From NCBI GenBank assembly GCA_035760665.1, contig DASTSN010000025.1, positions 55,544-119,543 of the forward strand: 64,000 nucleotides of DNA, in the 5' to 3' direction. Source of the DNA: DASTSN01 sp035760665 (GTDB taxonomy: Bacteria; Bacteroidota; Bacteroidia; Chitinophagales; Chitinophagaceae). Below, one piece after another: positions 34,644 through 42,412 of the stretch. The notes under the pieces were generated by a model that ran no database searches, was not told the DNA's origin, and saw only the letters and a program-made list of their open reading frames with translations. Made by a program: the position numbers and the translations under genes. Position 1 is the stretch's first letter, and the number at the start of each line of letters is the position of its first letter.

Positions 34644-35639
34644 TTATACATTTACGATCCTGTCTTTAATCTTAGCTGCCAGGATATTGAAAAAAATATT
34701 TCGCTGCTTTTCACTGGTTTCGCTGATTTGTGTGGAGCGACGGATGAGATTTTCCATTTCCCGGTATGTATCATTGCAAAATTTTTCGTCTCGTGTTACC
34801 ATATAATTAAGCACATCATAGTTAAGGTACACGGTTTTTGTAGCATCTGTAAGTACCACAATGGCATTATCGCCCAACACAATGCGGTTATAAAAAAAAC
34901 GAAGGTTTGGTTTTTTCAGCGATGGATTTTCGCCGGGAAAAAATTTGGTGCCGTTTTCCACTTCTTCCTTTAAATGATAAAGTGTTTCCAACACCGACTC
35001 ATACACTGTTTTGATGTCGCTGGCCGATGAAAAATAACCGGCCTCTTTGTAATATTCCACCTGGAAAATAATGCTGTTAACTGCTTCCGTATTCCAGATT
35101 TCCGTGGAAGGAATGCGCTTATAGGTTTTAGTCATATCCTCTGAAAGCGCAATGACTGACTCTGTGAGGCAACCGGGATCAAATGCCCTGGTAACAAAAT
35201 CCGGGTGCTGAACAATGGATTTATTCCAGAAAAAATAACGAAAGGCAAAAAATGGCCGTGAGACCATATTGGCAAAAATGTGCAGGTCTTTAGTAAGAAA
35301 AATGATCTCTTTGTGCGTAAAGCTTTCAATAAGTTTCAGCTGTTGCAAAAGGCCCTGAAGATAGGTATCAAAACTATAGTTTTGATTATGAATCCGGGTG
35401 GTGTGAAACAGCGTAGAATCGGAACTTACCTGCAAAATCTGATCTAGCGAGATATGAAAATGAGTACAAAGATTGCGTGCCTCTTCCAATACAAGAGGCG
35501 TTTCCCCTCGAATCCGGCGATAGGCACTATCGGAGCTTACATGAAGTGTTTCTGCCACAGCATCCACCAGCGATATATGAGATGGAAGCAATTCTTTGAT
35601 GCGCTGAAACAAAAAATCCTGTGCCTGGTAGGAGGCCAT
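34644..35639 (-). CDS. HTH regulator of unknown family, paralogue B
   Basis: The 331-residue product has the same layout as paralogue A: DAVAETLHVSSDSAYRRIRGETPLVLEEARNLCTHFHISLDQIL at the N-terminus, then a long helical domain with VEYYKEAGYF, LGDNAIVVLTDATKTVYL and a final ISETSEKQRNIFFNILAAKI. The matching segments in A are IEYYRTSGVF, LGDNNILVVLDGVKTTMI and SVSERERSRFFRILKEKI. I start it at the ATG at 35639; the alternative at 35675 would cover the nearby palindrome. This gene is transcribed first of the pair. Confidence 0.78.
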   Translation of the reverse strand: MASYQAQDFLFQRIKELLPSHISLVDAVAETLHVSSDSAYRRIRGETPLVLEEARNLCTHFHISLDQILQVSSDSTLFHTTRIHNQNYSFDTYLQGLLQQLKLIESFTHKEIIFLTKDLHIFANMVSRPFFAFRYFFWNKSIVQHPDFVTRAFDPGCLTESVIALSEDMTKTYKRIPSTEIWNTEAVNSIIFQVEYYKEAGYFSSASDIKTVYESVLETLYHLKEEVENGTKFFPGENPSLKKPNLRFFYNRIVLGDNAIVVLTDATKTVYLNYDVLNYMVTRDEKFCNDTYREMENLIRRSTQISETSEKQRNIFFNILAAKIKDRIVNV

Positions 35640-35659
35640 AGTTGGTCGGGTGATGGGTG

Positions 35660-35676
35660 TTTGCAAAAACTGCAAA
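35660..35676. promoter_or_regulatory. palindrome TTTGCA-N5-TGCAAA, copy 1
   Basis: The palindrome is 21 nt upstream of the paralogue B start. Its core 16-mer TTGCAAAAACTGCAAA (35661-35676) recurs at 35815. On the minus strand it overlaps a weak -7 box (GACTTTTG), the position expected of a repressor site. Confidence 0.45.
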
Positions 35677-35810
35677 AGTCAACCTGCTCATAGGAAAGTT
35701 AATCTAATTTATTGTAAACAACAATCCCTTCTCGAACCTGGAACACGGGCACCAGCATACCACAAAGAACCGGATAAAAGGGTTTTTCTCATGATCAAAG
35801 GTTTATGATC

Positions 35811-35834
35811 CCGGTTGCAAAAACTGCAAACCGG
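35811..35834. promoter_or_regulatory. palindrome copy 2 (CCGGTTGCA-N5-TGCAAACCGG)
   Basis: This shares the 16-mer TTGCAAAAACTGCAAA with the copy at 35661 and has longer arms (CCGG flanks; one base is missing from the left arm for perfect symmetry). It lies about 170 nt upstream of the regulator start. Confidence 0.45.
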
Positions 35835-35908
35835 GAATCCATTTACGCAAAATTCAATTATAAAACGGCTTGCTGCGATGGTAGGTTTATGCGACAAAAC
35901 CAACCATC

Positions 35909-36034
35909 ATGAAATCAGCAACACATTTGCACAAAGTAGCAGTACGTACAAAAGAGCAGTTTTTCGAAAAAGCAATTGCTTCATCTATAACAATTATTAC
36001 GTCAGCCTTTCACTTTGTTACCGGATGCGATTGA
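35909..36034 (+). CDS. possible 41-residue small protein
   Basis: An ATG-initiated frame of 41 codons starts MKSATHLHKVAVRTKEQFFE. A short basic/aromatic first half is followed by an uncharged half rich in Ile, Thr and Ser (IASSITIITSAFHFVTG) ending C-D. No signal peptide is obvious. It ends 45 nt before the lipoprotein gene on the same strand. It may be a real small peptide or a chance frame; I recognise no family. Confidence 0.3.
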   Translation: MKSATHLHKVAVRTKEQFFEKAIASSITIITSAFHFVTGCD

Positions 36035-36079
36035 GCGAATAAATTTTTACATCATTTTTTAATCAAAAAAAATTTCAGT

Positions 36080-36778
36080 ATGAAAAAGAAGTATTTTTTG
36101 CTTGCACTAAGTTTTGGCGGCCTGACCATTGGAATGATCAATGGCTGCAAAAAGGATTCTCCCGTGAATATTACGCACATCGGAACCACAATTCCGTTCA
36201 CTGAAGAATTTACTGACTTTTATGGATTATCAGGAAAGGGCTGGGTTGTTAAAGATAATACCGGATTAAATAATTCAAATGCGTATGCTCAGTGGGACCA
36301 GGGCCTATTTGGTTATGATAAAGGAGGCGTTTGGTATGGATTCACCGCATATTCCTATACAAACTTCGAAGGGGAATTTGCGTACTCCTCTCTATCGGCA
36401 GAACAGGCCACGCAATCTATAAGCAGCTGGTTGATTACCCCGGTTCTCTCTGTAAAAAACGGAGATAAGATTTCATTTTATGCACGCGGGGACACAACAG
36501 GTGTTTTCACTGACCGCATGCAGGTGCTGATGAATAAATCATCCTCTTCGAACGTGGGGAATTCAATCACCTCGACCGGCAGTTTCAATACTGTTCTGCT
36601 TGATATTAATTCGACCCAGGCACCCGGCGGGTTTCCTACAACATGGACAAAATATGAATACAGCTTTTCAGGCATATCCGGAAACATCGATACAAGAATT
36701 GCATTCAGGCATTTTGTAAAAAATCCGGGCAACGCAAGAGGTGTTGGTATAGACCAATTCAAATTTGAAGTGAACTAA
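36080..36778 (+). CDS. lipoprotein with choice-of-anchor J-like domain
   Basis: This 232-residue protein has a lipoprotein signal (lipobox M-I-N-G-C, Cys about residue 23, followed by K-K-D). The mature part is a beta-sandwich of the choice-of-anchor J or cleaved-adhesin type: FTEEFTDFYGLSGKGWVVKDNTG, QSISSWLITPVLSVKNGDKISFYARG and, near the end, DTRIAFRHFV. Such domains bind carbohydrates or act as adhesive modules at the cell surface. It lies 28 nt before the YiiX-like gene. Confidence 0.82.
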   Translation: MKKKYFLLALSFGGLTIGMINGCKKDSPVNITHIGTTIPFTEEFTDFYGLSGKGWVVKDNTGLNNSNAYAQWDQGLFGYDKGGVWYGFTAYSYTNFEGEFAYSSLSAEQATQSISSWLITPVLSVKNGDKISFYARGDTTGVFTDRMQVLMNKSSSSNVGNSITSTGSFNTVLLDINSTQAPGGFPTTWTKYEYSFSGISGNIDTRIAFRHFVKNPGNARGVGIDQFKFEVN

Positions 36779-36806
36779 TTGTATCATATTAAAAAGAAAA
36801 CTGGCG

Positions 36807-37511
36807 ATGAAAACATTCATAACTATACTTCTCGCTTTTTGCGCTTCCTATGCCTGTGGGGTTATCGTATCAAAAGGCTATATAAAACAGGCTGGTAAAA
36901 AACAGCTGCCTGATGCTTACAAAATGATTGAGGAAGGCCAAACAAAATTGGAGGAAGGTGATCTTGTAGTTCGGCTTAACGAGGATCCGGCCAGCCGGTA
37001 TATTAAAAATTTCAACCGGTATGATAAGCGTTATTCACATGCGGGTATTGTGCTATTTGAAAACGGGTACCCGTATATATTTCACATCGTAAATGGAGAA
37101 GAAAACCCCGGTGAAAGGCTGAGGAAAGATTCACTGAAACAGTTTTGCAGTCCACGGTTTAATAAAGCTTTCGGTATTTTTCGCTATAACATGAAACCGG
37201 ATGAAATCAGACGACTAAAAGATCTTATTCATTGCTGGTATGTTAAAGGAATTCAGTTTGATGCCGCATTTGATCTCACCACAGATGACAGGATGTACTG
37301 TTCGGAGATGGTCAGCAAGGCACTTGCCAGCGCCACCAACAACAGAATACTGATCAAAGCCACAGCTTTAACAACAGCAGAAGCCTTTGCCTTTTCCGCA
37401 TATTCACATATGCCTTTCCTGTATACAAGTGAGCTGAAAGTTATCGCAATAGATGATCTGTACAGGAATCCATTTTGCCATTTAATAAAGAATTATGACT
37501 ACAAACAATAA
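36807..37511 (+). CDS. YiiX-like NlpC/P60-superfamily cysteine hydrolase
   Basis: The 234-residue product has a signal peptide or N-terminal anchor (FITILLAFCASYACGVIV). The YiiX/poxvirus G6R-type catalytic order is visible: EGDLVVRLNED, YSHAGIVLFENGYPYIFHIVNGE (active His in S-H-A-G-I-V), then the permuted Cys in MYCSEMVSKAL. Members cleave amide bonds in peptidoglycan or lipoprotein-like substrates. It is likely co-transcribed with the lipoprotein gene. The substrate is unknown. Confidence 0.85.
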   Translation: MKTFITILLAFCASYACGVIVSKGYIKQAGKKQLPDAYKMIEEGQTKLEEGDLVVRLNEDPASRYIKNFNRYDKRYSHAGIVLFENGYPYIFHIVNGEENPGERLRKDSLKQFCSPRFNKAFGIFRYNMKPDEIRRLKDLIHCWYVKGIQFDAAFDLTTDDRMYCSEMVSKALASATNNRILIKATALTTAEAFAFSAYSHMPFLYTSELKVIAIDDLYRNPFCHLIKNYDYKQ

Positions 37512-37626
37512 TTACGGAATAATCAAAATAGGATACCCAAAGCCTGGCTATAAGCGCTGCGTATTGATCAAAAATCTTAATAACACGACCAACTGAAGAA
37601 TCTTAAGAGAATTTAAGTATTGAATG

Positions 37627-37658
37627 AACACTGTTGCTCGTGGGAGCAACAGTGTTTT
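37627..37658 (+). terminator. 13-bp perfect hairpin, probable terminator of the YiiX gene
   Basis: The arms AACACTGTTGCTC and GAGCAACAGTGTT have a 4-nt loop and are followed by only four T residues. It lies 116 nt after the stop. Confidence 0.6.
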
Positions 37659-37834
37659 CCCGTGCAATGGATACCGCCATTGAAAATGGAAAAAAGACTT
37701 ACAAAGGGAGATATTTTGTACCCCGGTCTTTGGTTCTGGACACCGCTTACTGGTCAGGCGTTTCACTTGGATACACATTTAAATTTTATTGATTTTGCCT
37801 TACAAATGGGGCCATACATTTCTATATGCAGCCT

Positions 37835-37866
37835 TTTGTTTTCCCCATCCACATCCCGTAATTTTG
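37835..37866 (+). promoter_or_regulatory. consensus Bacteroidota promoter for lysS
   Basis: TTTG at 37835-37838, 20 nt, then TAATTTTG at 37859-37866: an exact match to TTTG-N19..21-TAnnTTTG. The start codon follows about 40 nt after the expected transcription start. Confidence 0.75.
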
Positions 37867-37913
37867 TCCGCTTTTACTTATGTATCAGCCAATAAATTTT
37901 TGAATTCTTAGCA

Positions 37914-39443
37914 ATGCAAACGCAAAATCTATCAGAGCAGGAACTGCTGCGCAGGGAAAAACTGGCCGAACTGATTATGCTGGGTATTGAGCCTTACCCG
38001 GCTGCATTATATCCTGTTAATAATTATTCTGAACGTATTAAAGAACAGTTTTCTGAAGAAAATAAAGACGCTTTTTCCGATGTGTGCGTTGCCGGCCGCA
38101 TAATGAGTGTGCGGGATATGGGAAAAGCCAATTTTGCCGTTATCCAGGATGCGCATGGGAAAATTCAGCTTTACATACGCCGTGATGATATTTGCCCCGG
38201 AGAGGACAAAACTCTCTACGATATCGTTTGGAAAAAGCTCATGGACATAGGTGATTTTATTGGTGTGAGAGGTTTTGTATTTAAAACCAAAACCGGTGAA
38301 ACCTCCATTCATGTGAAAGAGCTGACGATCCTGGCGAAATCGCTAAAACCCCTGCCGGTGGTGAAGGAAGCAGAAGGACAAACATTTGACGCCGTTACAG
38401 ACCCGGAATTTAAATACCGCCAGCGTTATGCTGATTTAATCATTAACCCGCAGGTAAAGGAAACTTTTATTAAACGAACAAAACTGGTCAACGCCATCCG
38501 CGAATTTTTAAACAATCGTGGTGCCCTGGAAGTGGAAACACCGGTATTGCAAAGTATTCCCGGAGGCGCCACCGCCAGGCCATTCATCACGCACCATAAT
38601 GCCCTGGATATACCCATGTACCTGCGCATTGCCAACGAGCTGTACCTGAAGCGGCTGATTGTTGGCGGGTTTGACTGGGTATATGAATTCAGCCGCAATT
38701 TTCGCAACGAAGGGATGGACCGCACGCACAACCCGGAGTTTACTATCCTGGAATTTTATGTTGCCTACAAAGATTACCTGTGGATGATGGAAACCACTGA
38801 ACAGCTGCTGGAACATGCAGCCATTGCCGTGAATGGTTCCACCAAAGCCGTGGTAAACGGGAAAGAAATTGATTTCAAAGCACCATACCGGCGGGTAACC
38901 ATGTTCGAAGCGATTAAAGAGCACACCGGTTTTGATATTTCAAAAATGAACGAAGAACAGTTGCGGGATATATGTAAACAATTACATATCCAGGTGGACA
39001 ACACGATGGGAAAAGGCAAACTGATTGATGAAATATTCAGCGAGAAATGTGAACAGCACTACATACAACCCACATTCATCACTGATTATCCCGTGGAGAT
39101 GAGTCCACTAACAAAAAAGCACCGCGATAAAGACGGGCTCGTTGAACGATTTGAATTAATGATCAATGGGAAAGAGATTGCAAATGCCTACAGCGAACTG
39201 AATGACCCGCTTGACCAGCGTGAGCGGTTTGAAGAGCAGGTACGCCTGATGGAACGCGGCGATGAAGAAGCGATGTTTATTGATTACGATTTCCTGCGGG
39301 CACTGGAGTACGGTATGCCGCCCACCTCAGGAATTGGTTTCGGTATCGACCGTATTTGTATGCTGCTGCTTAATCAGCCCTCTATCCAGGATGTATTACT
39401 ATTTCCCATGATGCGGCCGGAAAGAAAAGAAGAACAGGAATAA
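37914..39443 (+). CDS. lysS: lysyl-tRNA synthetase, class II
   Basis: LysS charges tRNA-Lys with lysine. The 509-residue product has the N-terminal OB-fold anticodon-binding domain (about 60-170) and class II motifs: FRNEGMDRTHNPEFT (motif 2) and GIGFGIDRICMLL (motif 3) near the C-terminus. Its length is normal and the start is unambiguous. It ends at a strong terminator. Confidence 0.97.
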   Translation: MQTQNLSEQELLRREKLAELIMLGIEPYPAALYPVNNYSERIKEQFSEENKDAFSDVCVAGRIMSVRDMGKANFAVIQDAHGKIQLYIRRDDICPGEDKTLYDIVWKKLMDIGDFIGVRGFVFKTKTGETSIHVKELTILAKSLKPLPVVKEAEGQTFDAVTDPEFKYRQRYADLIINPQVKETFIKRTKLVNAIREFLNNRGALEVETPVLQSIPGGATARPFITHHNALDIPMYLRIANELYLKRLIVGGFDWVYEFSRNFRNEGMDRTHNPEFTILEFYVAYKDYLWMMETTEQLLEHAAIAVNGSTKAVVNGKEIDFKAPYRRVTMFEAIKEHTGFDISKMNEEQLRDICKQLHIQVDNTMGKGKLIDEIFSEKCEQHYIQPTFITDYPVEMSPLTKKHRDKDGLVERFELMINGKEIANAYSELNDPLDQRERFEEQVRLMERGDEEAMFIDYDFLRALEYGMPPTSGIGFGIDRICMLLLNQPSIQDVLLFPMMRPERKEEQE

Positions 39444-39468
39444 AATCTTCAATACTTTTTATCATTAC

Positions 39469-39500
39469 AAAAAGCCGCAGCCTGAACCTGCGGTTTTTTT
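39469..39500. terminator. bidirectional terminator between lysS and the SDR gene
   Basis: The stem CCGCAG/CTGCGG has A residues on one side and seven T on the other. Confidence 0.88.
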
Positions 39501-40320
39501 AATCAACAAACAAGTCCTTGTACAGGCTGGCACCAGGCACTACGGAATAGTGAGTAAGATCATGAATACCCTCAGCCGATAACACATCCTCATCGATAAA
39601 ACAATGGCCGGTACACACTGCAGACGGTTTACTGAAAATGATACTGGCAGCATCAGCCATGATAGCCGGGGTACGGCTCATCTTAGCCAGCGCTTCGCCA
39701 CCCAGCAGGTTTCGTACTGCAGCCGTATCAATCGTTGTTTTCGGCCATAGAGCGTTGGAAGCAATACGATATTTTTTCAGTTCGGCAGACCAGCCAATGG
39801 CCATCATGCTCATGTTAAACTTAGAAAGTGTATAAGCGAGGTGGTTTGCATACCATTTTGTCGCCAATGATATAGGGGGCGACAGTGTAAGAATGTGCGG
39901 GTTTTCGGCTTTTTTTAAATACGGGATACAGGATTTTGTTACAAAAAAAGTTCCGCGTACATTGATGTCGTGTATCAGGTCAAATTTCTTTGGCTCTGTA
40001 TCCTCCGTGGTAGTTAATGAAATGGCAGATGCATTATTAACCAGTATATCGATTCCACCAAACCTGCTAATTGCTTTTTCCACTGCATCCTGTATCTGAT
40101 CTTCGAAGCGTATGTCACACTGCACAGGTAATGCCTGACCACCCGCTTTTTCTATTTCTGCTGCCGCAGAAAAAATAGTTCCGCCCAGTTTGCTGTTTTC
40201 TTCAACCGATTTTGCTGCCACCACCACATTGGCACCCTGGCCGGCCAGCCGCAGGGCAATCGCTTTGCCGATGCCCCGGCTGGCGCCGGTAATAAATACA
40301 GTTTTGTTTTTGAACAACAT
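39499..40320 (-). CDS. SDR family oxidoreductase, HSDL2-like
   Basis: This 273-residue Rossmann-fold NAD(P)-dependent dehydrogenase has the cofactor loop TGASRGIG (residues 11-18) and the active-site pair YTLSK (Tyr and Lys, about residue 160). The segment LSPPISLATKWYANHLAYTLSKFNMSM matches the HSDL2-like branch, which acts on peroxisomal or lipid substrates in eukaryotes; the bacterial substrate is not known. It is monocistronic. Confidence 0.85.
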   Translation of the reverse strand: MLFKNKTVFITGASRGIGKAIALRLAGQGANVVVAAKSVEENSKLGGTIFSAAAEIEKAGGQALPVQCDIRFEDQIQDAVEKAISRFGGIDILVNNASAISLTTTEDTEPKKFDLIHDINVRGTFFVTKSCIPYLKKAENPHILTLSPPISLATKWYANHLAYTLSKFNMSMMAIGWSAELKKYRIASNALWPKTTIDTAAVRNLLGGEALAKMSRTPAIMADAASIIFSKPSAVCTGHCFIDEDVLSAEGIHDLTHYSVVPGASLYKDLFVD

Positions 40321-40770
40321 AGCAATGATTTAAGACCATGAAGATATGGAAAGGACGGGCTAAAAACAGCAAGAATAGTTCGTAAGTCTACGTACTAGCC
40401 CGTATTTTCAGTACAGGTAGAATTGGTTAATTATGCGCTGGTGCTAAAGAAATGTGAAGATTATTTTTGTTAAAGAAGTTGATGGCAAGGATAAAAAATT
40501 CAATATCCTGATCCTTGTAAAACCTGGTCCTGAAATAGTTCTGAATCCTGGAAAAACCGATGACTATCCAAGCCGTTAACTTTTTGCCTATGAAAGCACC
40601 AAGTCCCGTTGGAGTCCGTATCCGTTTGAAAAACACCGCCTGAAGGTTTTATAAGATCCATGCCTTAAAAAAACCAACTGGTTAATGGCAATGAACCTGA
40701 AAGGTATTACAAAAGAGGCCGCTAAAAAAAGCGACCTCTTTTTTATTCGATGGATTAACCGAAAATGGCA
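40321..40770. other. 450-nt intergenic region
   Basis: The region contains a terminator (40711-40744) and two weak frames: a plus-strand GTG frame of 41 codons at 40454-40579 starting VKIIFVKEVDGKDKKFNILI, which looks protein-like, and a minus-strand frame of 69 codons at 40427-40636. Neither is convincing, and a decayed gene is possible. Confidence 0.4.
40711..40744. terminator. terminator downstream of the aldo/keto reductase gene
   Basis: The stem AAAAGAGGcCGCT/AGCGaCCTCTTTT has one mismatch and T tails on both strands. Confidence 0.8.
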
Positions 40771-41760
40771 TTAATATTCAGGCAGTACCGGCTTGCTCTG
40801 TACAATCGCGTCAATCCTACTCATAACTTCATCCGTTAGTTTAGGTAACACATCCAGCGCTTTAAGATTTTCTATGAGCTGTTCTTTTTTGGTGGCTCCC
40901 AGAATCGCTGTTGATACATGCGGATTCCTGATGCACCAGGCAATGGCAAGCGCCGGCATGGAAACGGCTAATTCTTTCGCAAGAGCAGATAACTGTTTTA
41001 CTTTTTCTAGAAGCCCTTCTTTGATCCAACGGTCTTTCAGCCACTCAAAGCCTTGTATAGCAAAACGACTATCCTCCGGAATACCATCATTGTATTTTCC
41101 GCTTAGCAAACCCGAAGCCAGCGGACTCCAGATAGTGGTGCCCATACCTACAGTATTAAATACCATCAGGAATTCATTTTCCATTTTGTGCCTTTCAAAA
41201 AGATTGTATTGCGGCTGCTCCACGGATGGGCCAATCAGTCCATATTGATGGGCCACGCGGTGCGCCTCCATAATTTCCACGCCACTCCATTCACTGGTAC
41301 CCCAGTATAATATTTTTCCCTGTTGTATCAGGTGATGCATGGTCCACACCACCTCTTCAATCGGTACACTTTTATCCGGCCTGTGGCAGAAATACAAATC
41401 GAGGTAATCGAGCTGCAGCCGTTGCAGCGCTTCGTGGCAGGCTTCCACGATATGTTTCCGGCTCAGCCCTGTTTGATTAGGTCTGTTCTGCTTCCCGCGC
41501 CAGCCCCAGAATACTTTACTGCTCACGGTATACGATGTACGGTCCCATTGCTTATTCTTCAGTACACGGCCCATCATTTTTTCACTCTCTCCCAGTGCAT
41601 ACACTTCCGCATTATCAAAAAAATTAATGCCGTTGTCATATGCTATCCCCATCAGTTCATCAGCTGCTTTGTCATCGATCTGCTTGTGAAAACTGACCCA
41701 GCTGCCAAAGGAAAGAACGCTTAACTGCAGGCCGCTTTTGCCCATTTTCCTGTATTCCAT
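40771..41760 (-). CDS. aldo/keto reductase (KCNAB-like family)
   Basis: This 329-residue (beta/alpha)8-barrel NADPH-dependent reductase has the catalytic tetrad in FFDNAEVYALGESE (Asp, Tyr), VSSKVFW (Lys) and YFCHRPDKS (His). The start MEYRKMGKSGLQLSVLSFGSWV and the segment QPQYNLFERHKME are typical of the potassium-channel beta-subunit-like branch. The substrate is unspecified. It is monocistronic, with a clear terminator. Confidence 0.9.
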   Translation of the reverse strand: MEYRKMGKSGLQLSVLSFGSWVSFHKQIDDKAADELMGIAYDNGINFFDNAEVYALGESEKMMGRVLKNKQWDRTSYTVSSKVFWGWRGKQNRPNQTGLSRKHIVEACHEALQRLQLDYLDLYFCHRPDKSVPIEEVVWTMHHLIQQGKILYWGTSEWSGVEIMEAHRVAHQYGLIGPSVEQPQYNLFERHKMENEFLMVFNTVGMGTTIWSPLASGLLSGKYNDGIPEDSRFAIQGFEWLKDRWIKEGLLEKVKQLSALAKELAVSMPALAIAWCIRNPHVSTAILGATKKEQLIENLKALDVLPKLTDEVMSRIDAIVQSKPVLPEY

Positions 41761-41830
41761 AAATAATGCTTTTTAAAAAGTAAATAAATAACCTTATCTG
41801 GTAATGGTAACGAAGAAAAAGTGAAATAGT

Positions 41831-42412
41831 TTATTGGGGGATTCCGCTGTCAGAAACCAGTACCGTCCCGGTTGGCTCTTTAAAAATAACATCCCTGAAA
41901 TCCTGGGAAGCTTCCAGGCCTTTACCTCCGTAAATATGTTTGTCTTTTGTATGCAGCTGGGCATACTTATCGGTATAAAACTTTTGCTGGTTTTGATCCC
42001 ACCACAATTCGGGACATTTTAACGTATCGCCCTTGATATTGATCGCCACTACGCTGTCCCGCAGGTACACTTTATTTAAATTTTCAAAATACTTTCCATA
42101 CTTCGCATCAAGCCAGCTTTCTATCTGGGTGCTGTCGTTATAAAAATCCACGTGCAGTGAGTGTGGAAACTCTGCATAAACCGTATCAGATTCGTACCGG
42201 TACATCAGGGGAGCCGTAAGCTTTGCTTTCATCACACCAGACTGGCTCAGGTAACTCACTATATCTTTTCCCTCTTCTACCATTACCTTGTTCTTACTCC
42301 AGTCCTCAATCATTTTTGGATCGTTTTCGCAACCCAAAACAAAAAAGCAGCCGGTTGCCACAACCGCTGCTTTTATAAAATGAAGTGTTATTGAATGCTT
42401 GCGATCAGTCAT
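41831..42412 (-). CDS. lptC: LPS export ABC transporter periplasmic protein LptC
   Basis: This 193-residue lipoprotein (lipobox FFVLGC) has the OstA/LptC-like fold. LptC links the inner-membrane LptBFG transporter to LptA in moving LPS to the outer membrane. Family features are SQSGVMKAKLTAPLMYRYESDTVYAEFPHSLHVDFY, ESWLDAKYGKYFENLNKVYLRD and the final D-F-R-D-V-I-F-K-E-P. The start ATG overlaps the stop of the outer-membrane protein gene by 8 nt; a TTG at 42427 is an alternative. Confidence 0.88.
   Translation of the reverse strand: MTDRKHSITLHFIKAAVVATGCFFVLGCENDPKMIEDWSKNKVMVEEGKDIVSYLSQSGVMKAKLTAPLMYRYESDTVYAEFPHSLHVDFYNDSTQIESWLDAKYGKYFENLNKVYLRDSVVAINIKGDTLKCPELWWDQNQQKFYTDKYAQLHTKDKHIYGGKGLEASQDFRDVIFKEPTGTVLVSDSGIPQ

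Larger units (their letters stand above)
35676..36079. other. 404-nt intergenic region between divergent genes
   Basis: The region lies between the HTH regulator operon (minus) and the lipoprotein gene (plus). It holds the second palindrome copy and a possible 41-residue small gene (both listed). Nothing else is recognised. Confidence 0.5.
37512..37913. other. 402-nt intergenic region with a strong hairpin and the lysS promoter
   Basis: Besides the hairpin at 37627-37658 and the lysS promoter box (both listed), no protein gene is supported. A 91-codon frame at 37620-37895 has composition unlike the neighbours. Confidence 0.5.

Noticed and set aside
37620..37895. A 91-codon plus-strand frame between the YiiX-like gene and lysS.
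   Set aside because: It runs through the 37627 hairpin and the lysS promoter box, and its composition (rich in Trp, Phe, Cys and Ser) does not resemble neighbouring proteins.
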